A DNA stretch of 36,253 nt from an uncultured bacterium (GTDB lineage Bacteria > Patescibacteriota > Patescibacteriia > UBA1558 > GWA2-36-10), in assembly GCA_903855135.1 (NCBI GenBank), contig CAINYB010000016.1:1-36253 (forward strand), read 5' to 3'. A program made the translations under genes and the position numbers. The notes under the pieces are model-generated. The model was not told where the DNA came from. It saw only the letters and a list, made by a program, of their open reading frames with translations, and searched no databases. The stretch's first letter is position 1. Every line of letters starts with the position of its first letter. Positions 1-7,803 of the stretch are shown here, in pieces.

Positions 1-35
1 AAAAAATTATAATTCACACCGTTACAGTTTTATCT

Positions 36-122
36 GGAAGGGTCGCATAGTGGTCGAGTGCGCTTGCTTGGAAAGCAAGTGTACCGTAACAGGTACCGCG
101 GGTTCGAATCCCGCCTCTTCCG
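36..122 (+). tRNA. tRNA-Ser (anticodon GGA)
   Basis: An 87-nt class II tRNA with the acceptor stem GGAAGGG/CTCTTCC and discriminator G, followed by an encoded CCA at 123-125. The anticodon stem is CTTGC/GCAAG around the loop TTGGAAA, giving anticodon GGA for UCC/UCU codons. The long variable arm and the TTCGAAT T-loop are clear. It stands alone on the plus strand. I see no obvious T-run terminator between it and the next gene. Confidence 0.96.
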
Positions 123-218
123 CCAGTTACAAAAATTCAAAAATCGGATTTTGTTTATCAATAAAATACTCTGCCATGACAAAATAAATTTAAAGAAGAA
201 TTGTTAAAGCAAAAAATT

Positions 219-1325
219 ATGAACACAAAATCTATTTTAATTTTAGGTGCTTGTGGTGGAACAGGGAAAGTAATTTGTCGCTGGCTACTCAAAACAACTG
301 ACACCTCAATTGTGATTGCTGGAAGAAATATAAATGAAGCGAACGAATTTTGCGCACAACTAAAAAAAGATTTTTCTGGAAAAAATATCTCTGCAATTTT
401 TGCTGACGCATCAAATTATGAGTCGCTTGTTTCGGCTTTTAAAAATATATCGTTAGTTATTGACGCGACTACGGCGGTCAGTTACGTTCAAAATGTTGTA
501 AAGGCGACTCTGGAAGAAGGTTGTGATTATTTGGATTATCATTTTGAACAAAAAGTCGTTTCCGCTCTCGAGGCCTTAAGACCGCAAATTGAAAAAAGCG
601 GACATTATTTTATTACTCAAGCAGGTTTCCATCCCGGTTTGCCAGCAACTTTCGTGAGATATGCCGCGCCTCAATTTGATGAAATGAAAAAAGCCATTAT
701 TGGCATGGCGATGAATGCCAGAGTTGAAAAACCAGAATCAATCTATGAACTGGTTGATGTATTGGCGGATTACAGCACGGACATATTTAAAGATAAAAAG
801 TGGAGAAAGTCCACTTTCGCAGATTTCAAGCGGATAGATTTCGACAAGCGTTTCGGAGTCAAGATTTGTTACCCACTTCAAATGGAGGAGATGCGCGCTT
901 TGCCGAAAATGTTTCCATTGGAAGAAACTGGAGTGTATGTGGCTGGGTTTAATTGGTTTATTGACTATCTGGTGATGCCTTTTGCCATAATTTTACCAAA
1001 AATTAAAAAAGGATTAGGCAGACACATGATTGCCAAAATGCTGATATTCGGTTTTAATAATTTTTCCAAAAATAATCGCGGGGTAGCTTTTGTTTTAGAA
1101 GCGGAAGGCGTAAAAGATGGGAAGTTAAAAAAATTTAGAATTCTAGCCGAGCATAACGATGCATATGAATTTACTGCTATACCAGTTGTTGCTTGCGTGC
1201 ACCAATATTTGGAAGCTAAAATTAACAACACTGGATTATTTATGATGGGGCATGTTGTTGATCCGATTTATTTACTGAAAGATATGGAAAAGATGGGAAT
1301 TAGAATTGAAAGGTTCAGCTCTTGA
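219..1325 (+). CDS. Saccharopine dehydrogenase-like NAD(P)-dependent oxidoreductase
   Basis: A 368-residue protein whose N-terminus is a Rossmann dinucleotide-binding segment (residues 4-17, with GACGGTGK at 10-17) followed by a second-strand AGRN motif. This is the arrangement of the saccharopine dehydrogenase NADP-binding family. The family includes lysine-pathway, carboxynorspermidine and lipid-linked reductases, and the substrate here cannot be read from sequence. I chose the ATG at 219 because the dinucleotide fold begins right after it. An in-frame TTG at 201 would add six residues (MLKQKI) and follows a purine-rich AAAGAAGAA. The next gene makes arginine decarboxylase, so a polyamine role is possible, but a separate promoter lies between them and the link is only inference. 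Confidence 0.72.
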   Translation: MNTKSILILGACGGTGKVICRWLLKTTDTSIVIAGRNINEANEFCAQLKKDFSGKNISAIFADASNYESLVSAFKNISLVIDATTAVSYVQNVVKATLEEGCDYLDYHFEQKVVSALEALRPQIEKSGHYFITQAGFHPGLPATFVRYAAPQFDEMKKAIIGMAMNARVEKPESIYELVDVLADYSTDIFKDKKWRKSTFADFKRIDFDKRFGVKICYPLQMEEMRALPKMFPLEETGVYVAGFNWFIDYLVMPFAIILPKIKKGLGRHMIAKMLIFGFNNFSKNNRGVAFVLEAEGVKDGKLKKFRILAEHNDAYEFTAIPVVACVHQYLEAKINNTGLFMMGHVVDPIYLLKDMEKMGIRIERFSS

Positions 1326-1411
1326 CTTTTTCTTTTTTTTATTTTAGTGTATAATACATTCGTTAAAAAATTAACAAAATTTATTTTTTATGCGTTAGCG
1401 TAAAGTATAAT
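1322..1411 (+). promoter_or_regulatory. Candidate -10 elements upstream of the arginine decarboxylase gene
   Basis: Two perfect TATAAT hexamers occur, at 1350-1355 and 1406-1411. A TTGACT at 1322-1327 lies 22 nt before the first, too far for a standard spacer. The second would start transcription near 1418, about 10 nt before the ATG at 1428. Which one is used cannot be decided by reading. Confidence 0.45.
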
Positions 1412-1427
1412 TTTTAATCAAGAAGAA

Positions 1428-2003
1428 ATGAACAATCAGTCTTTTGTCTTGACTAGCCAAGAGGATTTGCCTCCAGGTGCGGTCATCGGGAATAGAATTC
1501 CCAAAGATTATTTTGTCACCCAAGGGCAAGGGGAAAGTGATATTACTATTCATGCTGGCTCATACCATTTAGCCTTAAAACAGGCCGGCATAGAAATGTG
1601 TAACCATATTACTTATTCTTCCATTTTACCAGGAATAGCCCAAGAAGTGCAGAAACCAGACCATTTAGTACATGGGTCAGTCATGGAAAATATCAGTGCA
1701 GTTGCTAATGCTGAAAAAGGCCAAAGAGCTACAGCTAGTATTGTTTTTGCATGGTTGTATGAGCGTAAAACTGGTAAAAGATACGGCGGCCTAGTTTGTG
1801 AATATAACGGTCATGATGAAGTGGAAGTAGCAGAGAGTCAGCTTAAACAAAGTTTACAGGAGCTTTATACCCACGGCTTTGAAGAAGAGTATGAGCTTAA
1901 AGATCCAAGAATCACTACCGAAAGTTTCGTTCCACAGAAAAAATACGGCACTGCTTTAGTAGCTATTTGTTTCACTAGCTATATTTACCCTGTTTTAAAA
2001 TAA
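1428..2003 (+). CDS. pdaD: Pyruvoyl-dependent arginine decarboxylase (PvlArgDC)
   Basis: A 191-residue protein of the pyruvoyl-dependent decarboxylase family, which converts arginine to agmatine and CO2, the first step of agmatine/polyamine synthesis. The family pattern is visible: YFVTQGQGESDI near residues 28-39, then AGSYHLALKQAGI (43-55), then SSILPG. The proenzyme is expected to cleave itself just before a serine, most likely Ser45, to make the pyruvoyl group; archaeal enzymes have Ser-Ser here and this protein has Gly-Ser. A downstream GHDEVEVAE segment carries acidic residues in the place of the known catalytic Glu. Length matches the family (about 160-195). A purine-rich AAGAAG lies just before the ATG. 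It is followed at once by a strong terminator, so it is probably monocistronic. Confidence 0.85.
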   Translation: MNNQSFVLTSQEDLPPGAVIGNRIPKDYFVTQGQGESDITIHAGSYHLALKQAGIEMCNHITYSSILPGIAQEVQKPDHLVHGSVMENISAVANAEKGQRATASIVFAWLYERKTGKRYGGLVCEYNGHDEVEVAESQLKQSLQELYTHGFEEEYELKDPRITTESFVPQKKYGTALVAICFTSYIYPVLK

Positions 2004-2013
2004 AAATATCTTA

Positions 2014-2050
2014 AAAATCACTCCCGCTATCGGTGGGAGTGATTTTGTTA
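2014..2050 (+). terminator. Rho-independent terminator after arginine decarboxylase
   Basis: A 12-bp perfect stem, AAAATCACTCCC (2014-2025) with GGGAGTGATTTT (2035-2046), followed by gttatt. It starts 11 nt after the stop codon. Confidence 0.85.
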
Positions 2051-2069
2051 TTATAAAGGCGTTAAAGCT

Positions 2070-2099
2070 ATGGCAAAGCGGGCTAAATTTTGCTATGAT
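2070..2099 (+). promoter_or_regulatory. Possible extended -10 promoter for the 2192-7291 operon
   Basis: TATGAT at 2094-2099 is preceded by TGC, giving an extended -10. ATGGCA at 2070-2075 is an 18-nt-spaced weak -35. The leader to the ATG at 2192 would be about 85 nt and contains the 2131-2151 palindrome. Confidence 0.45.
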
Positions 2100-2130
2100 A
2101 TAAGTAAATTTTATCTTATTTCTTCTGGTG

Positions 2131-2151
2131 AGCCCCGCCGAAGGCGGGGCT
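2131..2151. repeat. GC-rich palindrome, CCGCC/GGCGG family
   Basis: AGCCCCGCC (2131-2139), GAA, GGCGGGGCT (2143-2151): a perfect 9-bp stem with a 3-nt loop in the leader of the BASS-transporter operon. No T-run follows, so it does not look like a terminator. Related CCGCC/GGCGG hairpins lie at 3875-3897, 12590-12606 and 25593-25623. Confidence 0.8.
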
Positions 2152-2191
2152 TGACTAAAGATAATGGTATATTTAAGAAAAAAATAAAAAT

Positions 2192-3088
2192 ATGAGCATC
2201 ATATATTCTTTAAAGAAAAACATTTGGGCTGTTATTTTATTAAGTATTGCTTTGGCATTTTGGTGGCCAAATTTTGGCTTATTTTTACAGCCAAGCACTA
2301 TTTATCTTTTGATGCTTTTGATGCTATTTTCCGTGTTAGATATGAGCTACAGAAAAGTTTTTAAAGAGCTTAAGCATGATTTTAATAAAATAATTTTGAG
2401 TTTATTGATCGTTCATTTAGCTGGCCCGATGATTATTTTATTTTTTAAACCTTGGCTAGAACCAAATTTATTTTTAGGTTTGATTTTAGCTACGGCTATC
2501 AATGCGGGCATTAGTATTGTTTTTCTTTCTAAATTATATGGTGGTTCATCTAGCCAAAGTTTGGTAGTAGCAGCTTTGTCACAAATCTTAAGTCCTATTA
2601 TCGTGCCGGCAGTAGTATTTATGTTTGCTAGCGCTAGTTTACATATCGATCCCTTGAGTATGACTTTGACGATTGCCAAATTAGTTTTATTACCAATCGG
2701 CTTATCAATGTTAGTGAGGCGTAGTAGTTTTTATTCTGGTTTAGTCAAAATATCTTCGGGGGTGAATATTATTTTGTTGTTTTTATTGATCACGGCTATT
2801 ATCGCGCCTTTAAGAATGCTGATTTTAAATAATTTACAGCAAGCTGTTTGGCTAGCATTAATAGTTGCTTTAGTCTTGTTAGTTGACTTTGCTTTAGGAT
2901 TTTTGCTAGGCAAAAATAGAGGCGAGCGCGTCACTTTTGGTATTTCCTCTAGCTATAAAAATTTTGTTTTAGCCAATGTTTTAGCCATGACTTTATTTGG
3001 ACCCTTAGTCGCCCTACCGGCTGCTATCTATGCTGTTTTAAGTAATTTATTTTTAATTCCTTTACAATTTTTGTGTTGCAAAAAATAA
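2192..3088 (+). CDS. Bile acid:sodium symporter (BASS)-like membrane transporter
   Basis: A 298-residue, strongly hydrophobic protein with about nine or ten predicted membrane spans and no signal peptide. The pattern of short helices, the central SxSLVVAALSQILSPIIVP segment and an ATAINAGIS stretch resemble the BASS/arsenite-permease-like (SBF) superfamily, whose members move organic acids with sodium. The substrate cannot be predicted. It is the first gene of a tight plus-strand series: the SpoU methyltransferase starts one base after its stop. An 'other permease' label would also fit, since the sodium-site residues were not checked against a family alignment. Confidence 0.62.
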   Translation: MSIIYSLKKNIWAVILLSIALAFWWPNFGLFLQPSTIYLLMLLMLFSVLDMSYRKVFKELKHDFNKIILSLLIVHLAGPMIILFFKPWLEPNLFLGLILATAINAGISIVFLSKLYGGSSSQSLVVAALSQILSPIIVPAVVFMFASASLHIDPLSMTLTIAKLVLLPIGLSMLVRRSSFYSGLVKISSGVNIILLFLLITAIIAPLRMLILNNLQQAVWLALIVALVLLVDFALGFLLGKNRGERVTFGISSSYKNFVLANVLAMTLFGPLVALPAAIYAVLSNLFLIPLQFLCCKK

Positions 3089-3089
3089 T

Positions 3090-3833
3090 ATGACTAATAA
3101 AGAATTAGATTTTTTAATAAAATTAAAACAAAAAAAATATCGTCATCCGGCATCCGCCGGAGAAGCTTGTTTTGTAGTAGAAAATCCCAAAGTTATTTTA
3201 GAAGAAAAAAATAATAAGAATTTAAAACAGGTTTACGTGACTGATAATTTTTTAGCCAGCCTTGATGATAGTCTACCATTTAAGTATCAAGTGATATCAG
3301 AAAAAGAATTAAAGCAAGTGACAAACGCTGTCACACCCCAAGGTATGCTAGCAGTTTTTGCTATACCAGAAATAAAAGATTTTGCTTTTAAGGCAAAAGC
3401 TATTTTTATTTTGGACAACATCCAAGATCCGGGAAATCTAGGGACGATTATCCGTACTGCTGATTGGTTTGGTTTTAAAGATTTGTTTTTAGGAAAAAAT
3501 TGTGTGGAAATTTTTAATCCCAAGGTTGTTGCCGCTTCAATGGGATCATTATTTCATTTAAATTTTTATGCTAATTTAGACTTAGTTGAGCTAGTAAAAG
3601 ATTTAAAGAAAAATAAATATCATGTTTTAGCGACTGACTTAAAAGGCAAAGAAAAATTTATTTTAGATACGGCTAAAAAAATCGCCGTCATAGTCGGCAA
3701 CGAAGCTCAAGGGGTAAGTGAAGAAGTAAAAAATGAAGCTGATCAATTAATAAAATTACGTAGCTTTGGCCAAGCAGAATCTCTCAATGTCGCAGTGGCT
3801 ACAGCTATTTTAATGCATGAATTTAAACGATAA
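3090..3833 (+). CDS. TrmH/SpoU-family RNA 2'-O-methyltransferase
   Basis: A 247-residue SPOUT methyltransferase that uses S-adenosylmethionine to methylate ribose 2'-OH in tRNA or rRNA. All three SpoU motifs are present: DNIQDPGNLGTIIRTAD (109-125, with the conserved Asn116 and Arg122), VGNEAQGV near 203-210, and AESLNVAVA near the C-terminus. An N-terminal substrate-binding domain precedes them. Oddly, residues 19-24 (HPASAG) are encoded by an 18-nt G/C-rich hairpin that recurs exactly at 29528-29545. They sit where relatives usually have a short charged loop after KKYR, so a repeat seems to have inserted in frame. The exact RNA target cannot be assigned. The start lies 1 nt after the upstream stop, and the zinc ribbon gene follows 4 nt after this stop. 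Confidence 0.9.
   Translation: MTNKELDFLIKLKQKKYRHPASAGEACFVVENPKVILEEKNNKNLKQVYVTDNFLASLDDSLPFKYQVISEKELKQVTNAVTPQGMLAVFAIPEIKDFAFKAKAIFILDNIQDPGNLGTIIRTADWFGFKDLFLGKNCVEIFNPKVVAASMGSLFHLNFYANLDLVELVKDLKKNKYHVLATDLKGKEKFILDTAKKIAVIVGNEAQGVSEEVKNEADQLIKLRSFGQAESLNVAVATAILMHEFKR
3145..3162 (+). repeat. 18-nt palindromic repeat, in-frame copy inside the SpoU gene
   Basis: ATCCGGCATCCGCCGGAG. Its core TCCGGC-ATCC-GCCGGA forms a 6-bp hairpin. The same 18 bases occur without mismatch at 29528-29545 in an untranslated leader. Here it encodes part of HPASAGE. Confidence 0.9.
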
Positions 3834-3837
3834 TTTT

Positions 3838-4077
3838 ATGTCAGAAAAAGATTTTTTTTCATCTGGTGCAAGTGAAACTCCGCCGGAGGCGGAGTTTGAT
3901 GAGATTTGTCAAAAATGTGGTCAGCCAACAGGAAAGAAAATAGCGGTGAGTAATAGTCATGGCTGGTGTGCTAATTGCCTTGTGGAAGTAAAGCAAGAAT
4001 TAGAGGATAGTAGAGCATATTTTGCAGAATTACGCAGAGCCAGAGAAGCTATGGAAGTAGCAAAAGACCAAGAGTAA
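3838..4077 (+). CDS. Small zinc ribbon protein upstream of dnaG
   Basis: A 79-residue soluble protein with two CxxC pairs (Cys24/Cys27 and Cys44/Cys47, 16 residues apart), as expected for a zinc ribbon, followed by a charged helical tail ending in AREAMEVAKDQE. I chose the ATG at 3838, 4 nt after the methyltransferase stop; an in-frame ATG at 3817 would overlap that gene. Residues about 13-20 (ETPPEAEF) are encoded by a perfect 10-bp palindrome of the CCGCC/GGCGG family, which suggests an in-frame repeat insertion into a tolerant linker. The function is unknown. Its place before dnaG and rpoD hints at a nucleic-acid or transcription role, but that is inference. Confidence 0.7.
   Translation: MSEKDFFSSGASETPPEAEFDEICQKCGQPTGKKIAVSNSHGWCANCLVEVKQELEDSRAYFAELRRAREAMEVAKDQE
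3875..3897. repeat. Perfect palindrome inside the zinc ribbon gene
   Basis: AAACTCCGCC (3875-3884), GGA, GGCGGAGTTT (3888-3897): a 10-bp perfect stem translated as part of ETPPEAEF. Same CCGCC/GGCGG core as the intergenic copies. Confidence 0.85.
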
Positions 4078-4118
4078 TTAAATTGACTAAAAGAGCTAAT
4101 TAAATTAAGATAGCCTTA

Positions 4119-5912
4119 ATGAATTTGAGTGAAGAAATCAAGGCTAGACTAGATATTGTCGAGGTGATTTCTGGCTATATTGCCTTAAATCCCGCTGGAG
4201 ACAATTATCGTGCGCGCTGTCCATTTCATAATGAAAAAACAGCGAGTTTTATGGTATCCAAGTCAAAACAGATTTGGCACTGTTTTGGTTGTAATAAAGG
4301 CGGTGATTTGATTAAATTTGTGGAAGATTATGAAGGTTTGAGTTTTATCGAATCGGCTAAACTTTTGGCCGCCAAAGCTAATATCAAGCTAGAAAATTTA
4401 TCCACTCATCAAAGCTCAAGCAAAGACTATAGCGTTTTATATCAAATCAATGAACAAGCAGAGCAATTTTATTTTAATAAATTAAAAGAAAAAAATTCTG
4501 TTACCGAAAAAGTTTTAGCCTATTTAGCTAAAAGAAAAATAAGCTTTGATAGTCAAAGTAAATGGTCTTTGGGTTTAGCAGGCGAAACTTGGGATGAGTT
4601 GTATTTATTTTTACAAAGTAAAGGCTTCAAAGATCAAGATATTTTTCAAGCGGGCTTGAGTTTACAAAAAAAATCAGGGACTGGTTTTGTCGATCGTTTT
4701 CGTAAACGATTAATGTTCCCTTTGCTAGATGCACAGGGTAAAGTAGTTGGTTTTACTTCTCGCACTTTGGCAAAAATTGCTTACGAAGAAGATGATTTTG
4801 GTGGAAAATATATTAATAGTCCGCAAAGTCCGATTTATGATAAAAGCAAAATTTTGTATGGTTGGGATAAGGCCAAAGAAGAAATCAGACGCAAAAAATA
4901 TATTATCGTCGTCGAGGGAAATATGGACGTGATTGCCGCTCATCAAGCCGGCACGACTAATTGTGTGGCGGTGTCTGGCACAGCTTTGACTGAACAGCAT
5001 TTACATTTGATGAAGCGCTATACAGATAATTTGATTTTGTCTTTTGATGGTGATAATGCTGGTTCCAATGCAGCTTTACGAACTATCACTTTAGCCTGGG
5101 GCTTTGAATTTAATGTAAAAATTTTAGTCTTGCCTCCAGGTTTGGATCCAGCTGATGTGGTCAAAGAAGATCCAAAATTATGGTTGAGTTTAGTACAAAA
5201 ATCAATTGTCGCGATGGATTTTTATTTAAATAAAGTTTTAGCAGGCGTGGATTTGAATCGAGCAGATCATAAAAAAATCGCTGTTAGTAAATTATTACCT
5301 TTAATCAAGTCTTTAAAAAGTAAAATAGAGCAAACACATTATTTGAAAATTTTAGCTGATCGTTTGAATTTGCCTTTAGAAATTTTACAAACAGATTTTT
5401 CTCATAGCAAAATAGCAGTGGAAGAAAGAGTGACAACAAACAATACAGTTACGAATATTAAAACAACTAATAAAACCTTATCCTTGAGTGAGCAAGTTTT
5501 GGCTCTAGCTTTTGCCTATGATAAATACTGGCAAAAACTGATTTCTGACTTGGAGCCGGAAGCTTTGGCGACAGAGTGGCAAGATCTTTACAAAAATGCT
5601 ATTATTTATTATACTAAGCAACGATCTTTAACTTCATTTTTAGATAATAGTGATTTGTCAGATTCACAAAAACAAGAGTTTATCCGTTTGACGATGTCAG
5701 CAGCTAAAGATTTTGTAGAATGGCAAACAAAGGAGCTAGATGATCATTGGTCATCTTTGGTTAATAATTTGAAAAAGCAACACTTAATTACAACACGACA
5801 AAATTTATTTAACGATTTGCGTCAAGCAGAATTAAAACAAGACAGCCAAGCGAGCGATCAAATTATTCATCAAATTAATTTATTAAACAAAGAAATAGAT
5901 AAGTTATTATAA
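4119..5912 (+). CDS. dnaG: DNA primase
   Basis: A 597-residue bacterial primase that makes RNA primers at the replication fork. The N-terminal CHC2 zinc-binding domain has Cys34, His37, Cys55 and Cys58, with the canonical 17-residue gap. The TOPRIM catalytic core carries the metal-binding Glu266 in VVEGNMD and the acidic pair Asp310/Asp312 in SFDGDNAG. The C-terminal region (about 430-597) is helical and is likely the helicase-interaction domain, though it is poorly conserved. Length fits the family. It starts 41 nt after the zinc ribbon gene and ends 5 nt before the sigma factor gene, reproducing the classic dnaG-rpoD pairing. No Shine-Dalgarno motif precedes the ATG. Confidence 0.96.
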   Translation: MNLSEEIKARLDIVEVISGYIALNPAGDNYRARCPFHNEKTASFMVSKSKQIWHCFGCNKGGDLIKFVEDYEGLSFIESAKLLAAKANIKLENLSTHQSSSKDYSVLYQINEQAEQFYFNKLKEKNSVTEKVLAYLAKRKISFDSQSKWSLGLAGETWDELYLFLQSKGFKDQDIFQAGLSLQKKSGTGFVDRFRKRLMFPLLDAQGKVVGFTSRTLAKIAYEEDDFGGKYINSPQSPIYDKSKILYGWDKAKEEIRRKKYIIVVEGNMDVIAAHQAGTTNCVAVSGTALTEQHLHLMKRYTDNLILSFDGDNAGSNAALRTITLAWGFEFNVKILVLPPGLDPADVVKEDPKLWLSLVQKSIVAMDFYLNKVLAGVDLNRADHKKIAVSKLLPLIKSLKSKIEQTHYLKILADRLNLPLEILQTDFSHSKIAVEERVTTNNTVTNIKTTNKTLSLSEQVLALAFAYDKYWQKLISDLEPEALATEWQDLYKNAIIYYTKQRSLTSFLDNSDLSDSQKQEFIRLTMSAAKDFVEWQTKELDDHWSSLVNNLKKQHLITTRQNLFNDLRQAELKQDSQASDQIIHQINLLNKEIDKLL

Positions 5913-5917
5913 ATTTC

Positions 5918-7291
5918 ATGCCAAACAAAAAAACTGTCCCGCTTCGCAGCACTGCGAGCAAAAAAATTGACAGCTCAAAATTGAATAAAGGCAAGGCAAC
6001 AAAAAAGGTTGCTAAAACAACGGCTTCTGCGAAAAGCGGGGGGCGTAAAAATTTAAGCGCTAAGCTTAAGAGCAAAGATGTTTCTAAACATCAGCAAAGC
6101 ATGAAAAAGACCAAGTCTACTGGTCAGCTAAAAAAAAGCGAAAAAGTAGAGAAAAAAAAGATTAGCTCCAAACACACCAAAGCTTTAATCAAGGCGCCAA
6201 AGGCTGACCTGGATTTTAATTTGGTGGAAAATTTATTAAACAAAGGACGCATGCGTGGCTTTTTGACTGAAGACGAGCTTTTGCGCATCTTTTGTGATCT
6301 CGAAGACTATGTCGATAAATTTGAAGAATTTATTGATCACTTAGAGGATTTAGCAGTCACGATAGTCCCTAGTGAAGGTGGTATCTTAGATCGCTCAAAT
6401 CAGACGCCAGGTGCTTTATCAAAGGCTGGTGTGCAAAATGATGAGAAACGTGGTGATTTGACGGACATTGCTGCTGATTCTATCCAGATGTATTTGCGAG
6501 AGATTGGTAAAGTTTCTTTGCTTAGCTCAGAAGAAGAAGTGATGTACGCCAAGCGCAAAGAGAAAGGCGACTTAGAAGCTAAAAAAAGATTAGTGGAAGC
6601 TAACTTGCGTTTGGTAGTTTCCATCGCTAAAAAATTTACTGGCCGTTCTTTGTCTTTGCTTGACCTTATTCAAGAAGGTAATATTGGTTTATTTAGAGCC
6701 GTAGAAAAATTTGATTATCGCAAAGGCTATAAATTTTCTACTTATGCCACTTGGTGGATTAGACAAGCTATCACTAGAGCCCTTGCTGATCAGTCTCGCA
6801 CTATCCGTATTCCAGTGCATATGGTAGAAACTATTAATCGTTTTAATCAGATAGAGAGACGTTTGGTCCAAGACTTAGGCCGTGATCCATTACCAGAAGA
6901 AATAGCCGCTGAAATGGGCGAGGACATTGATAAGGTAAGACAGATTATCAAAATCTCTCAAGAAACAGTTTCTCTCGAAGCTTCTGTGGGTGATGATGAT
7001 GAAGATAGCACTCTGGGAGATTTTATCGAAGATGAAAAAACTATTACTCCTGATAGAGTAGCAGCTTTGAGACTTTTATCTGATCATGTCAAAGCGATTA
7101 TTTCTGACTTGACTCCTCGCGAACAAAAGATTTTAGAAATGCGTTTTGGTTTGGCCGATGGCGTAGCTCATACTTTAGAAGAAGTTGGCCAAGAGTTTGG
7201 CGTCACTCGTGAACGTATTCGTCAGATTGAGGCCAAGGCTTTGGAGAAAATCCAAAAGCACGAGCAAATGAGAAAATTACAAGATTACTAA
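5918..7291 (+). CDS. rpoD: Primary RNA polymerase sigma factor (sigma70)
   Basis: A 457-residue sigma70 that gives RNA polymerase its promoter specificity. Roughly the first 85 residues are a Lys/Ser/Ala-rich basic extension of low complexity. Then come a region 1.1-like helical segment ([18 protein letters not shown] onward), region 1.2 ([19 protein letters not shown]), region 2 ([21 protein letters not shown]; the -10-binding [13 protein letters not shown]), region 3, and region 4.2 with the helix-turn-helix [20 protein letters not shown]. All core parts are intact. The many TTGACx-N17-TAtAAT-type promoters in this window agree with a standard housekeeping sigma. The start is 5 nt after dnaG, and a strong terminator follows. 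Confidence 0.97.
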   Translation: MPNKKTVPLRSTASKKIDSSKLNKGKATKKVAKTTASAKSGGRKNLSAKLKSKDVSKHQQSMKKTKSTGQLKKSEKVEKKKISSKHTKALIKAPKADLDFNLVENLLNKGRMRGFLTEDELLRIFCDLEDYVDKFEEFIDHLEDLAVTIVPSEGGILDRSNQTPGALSKAGVQNDEKRGDLTDIAADSIQMYLREIGKVSLLSSEEEVMYAKRKEKGDLEAKKRLVEANLRLVVSIAKKFTGRSLSLLDLIQEGNIGLFRAVEKFDYRKGYKFSTYATWWIRQAITRALADQSRTIRIPVHMVETINRFNQIERRLVQDLGRDPLPEEIAAEMGEDIDKVRQIIKISQETVSLEASVGDDDEDSTLGDFIEDEKTITPDRVAALRLLSDHVKAIISDLTPREQKILEMRFGLADGVAHTLEEVGQEFGVTRERIRQIEAKALEKIQKHEQMRKLQDY

Positions 7292-7299
7292 TAGAAGGC

Positions 7300-7328
7300 A
7301 AAGACCTCGCCAAAGCGAGGTCTTTTTG
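7300..7328 (+). terminator. Rho-independent terminator after rpoD
   Basis: Stem AAAGACCTCGC (7300-7310), loop CAAA, GCGAGGTCTTT (7315-7325), T-run through 7327. It is a perfect 11-bp stem starting 9 nt after the rpoD stop. Confidence 0.93.
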
Positions 7329-7329
7329 T

Positions 7330-7335
7330 TATAAT
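7330..7335 (+). promoter_or_regulatory. -10 element just upstream of the 7348 gene
   Basis: TATAAT at 7330-7335 lies directly behind the rpoD terminator and 12 nt before the ATG at 7348. Transcription would begin near 7342, leaving a leader of only about 6 nt. A -35 would fall inside the terminator stem, and none is recognisable. Confidence 0.5.
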
Positions 7336-7347
7336 CAAAGTAATTTT

Positions 7348-7803
7348 ATGTTTCTCACTAGCCACACCGCTGCCGCTATTTTAATAGCCACCAAAACACA
7401 AAATCCATTTTTGGGTTTTATTTTAGGTTTATTATCACATTTTATTTTAGACATTGTGCCCCATGGCGAAGGAGGCTTATTTGCAGGGAGTAAAAGTCAC
7501 AAGCAAAAACTATTAAATTTAGCTAAATTAGCCGCAATTGATTTTTTATTGAGCGTGATTTTATTAATTTCCACTTTATATTTTTTAAAACCAAATAATA
7601 TTTTTATTTTTATCGCCACTGCCAGTGGTGCTGTTTTGCCGGATTTTTTGTGGGGCAGCGTAGAATTATTTAAACTAAAATTTTTAAATTGGTTTTTAGT
7701 TTTGCATCATCGTTTACATGATTTATTAGATATTGTTTATGATATTAAATATGGTTTATTAGTGCAGCTGATATTTATTATTTTATGTTTGTCTTTAATC
7801 TAA
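7348..7803 (+). CDS. Small integral membrane protein, possibly of the membrane metal-hydrolase (DUF457-like) type
   Basis: A 151-residue protein with about four hydrophobic segments. Conserved-looking polar residues sit near membrane edges: SHTAAA at the N-terminus, SHFILDIVPHGE near residues 30-41, a mid-protein GAVLPDFLWG, and HHRLHD near the C-terminus. Histidines and Asp in these spots recall the YdjM/DUF457 family of putative membrane-bound metal-dependent hydrolases, but the resemblance is loose. It begins close behind a TATAAT with almost no leader and overlaps the start of the glycosyltransferase gene by 19 nt, so the two are likely co-transcribed. The function is unknown. Confidence 0.65.
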   Translation: MFLTSHTAAAILIATKTQNPFLGFILGLLSHFILDIVPHGEGGLFAGSKSHKQKLLNLAKLAAIDFLLSVILLISTLYFLKPNNIFIFIATASGAVLPDFLWGSVELFKLKFLNWFLVLHHRLHDLLDIVYDIKYGLLVQLIFIILCLSLI

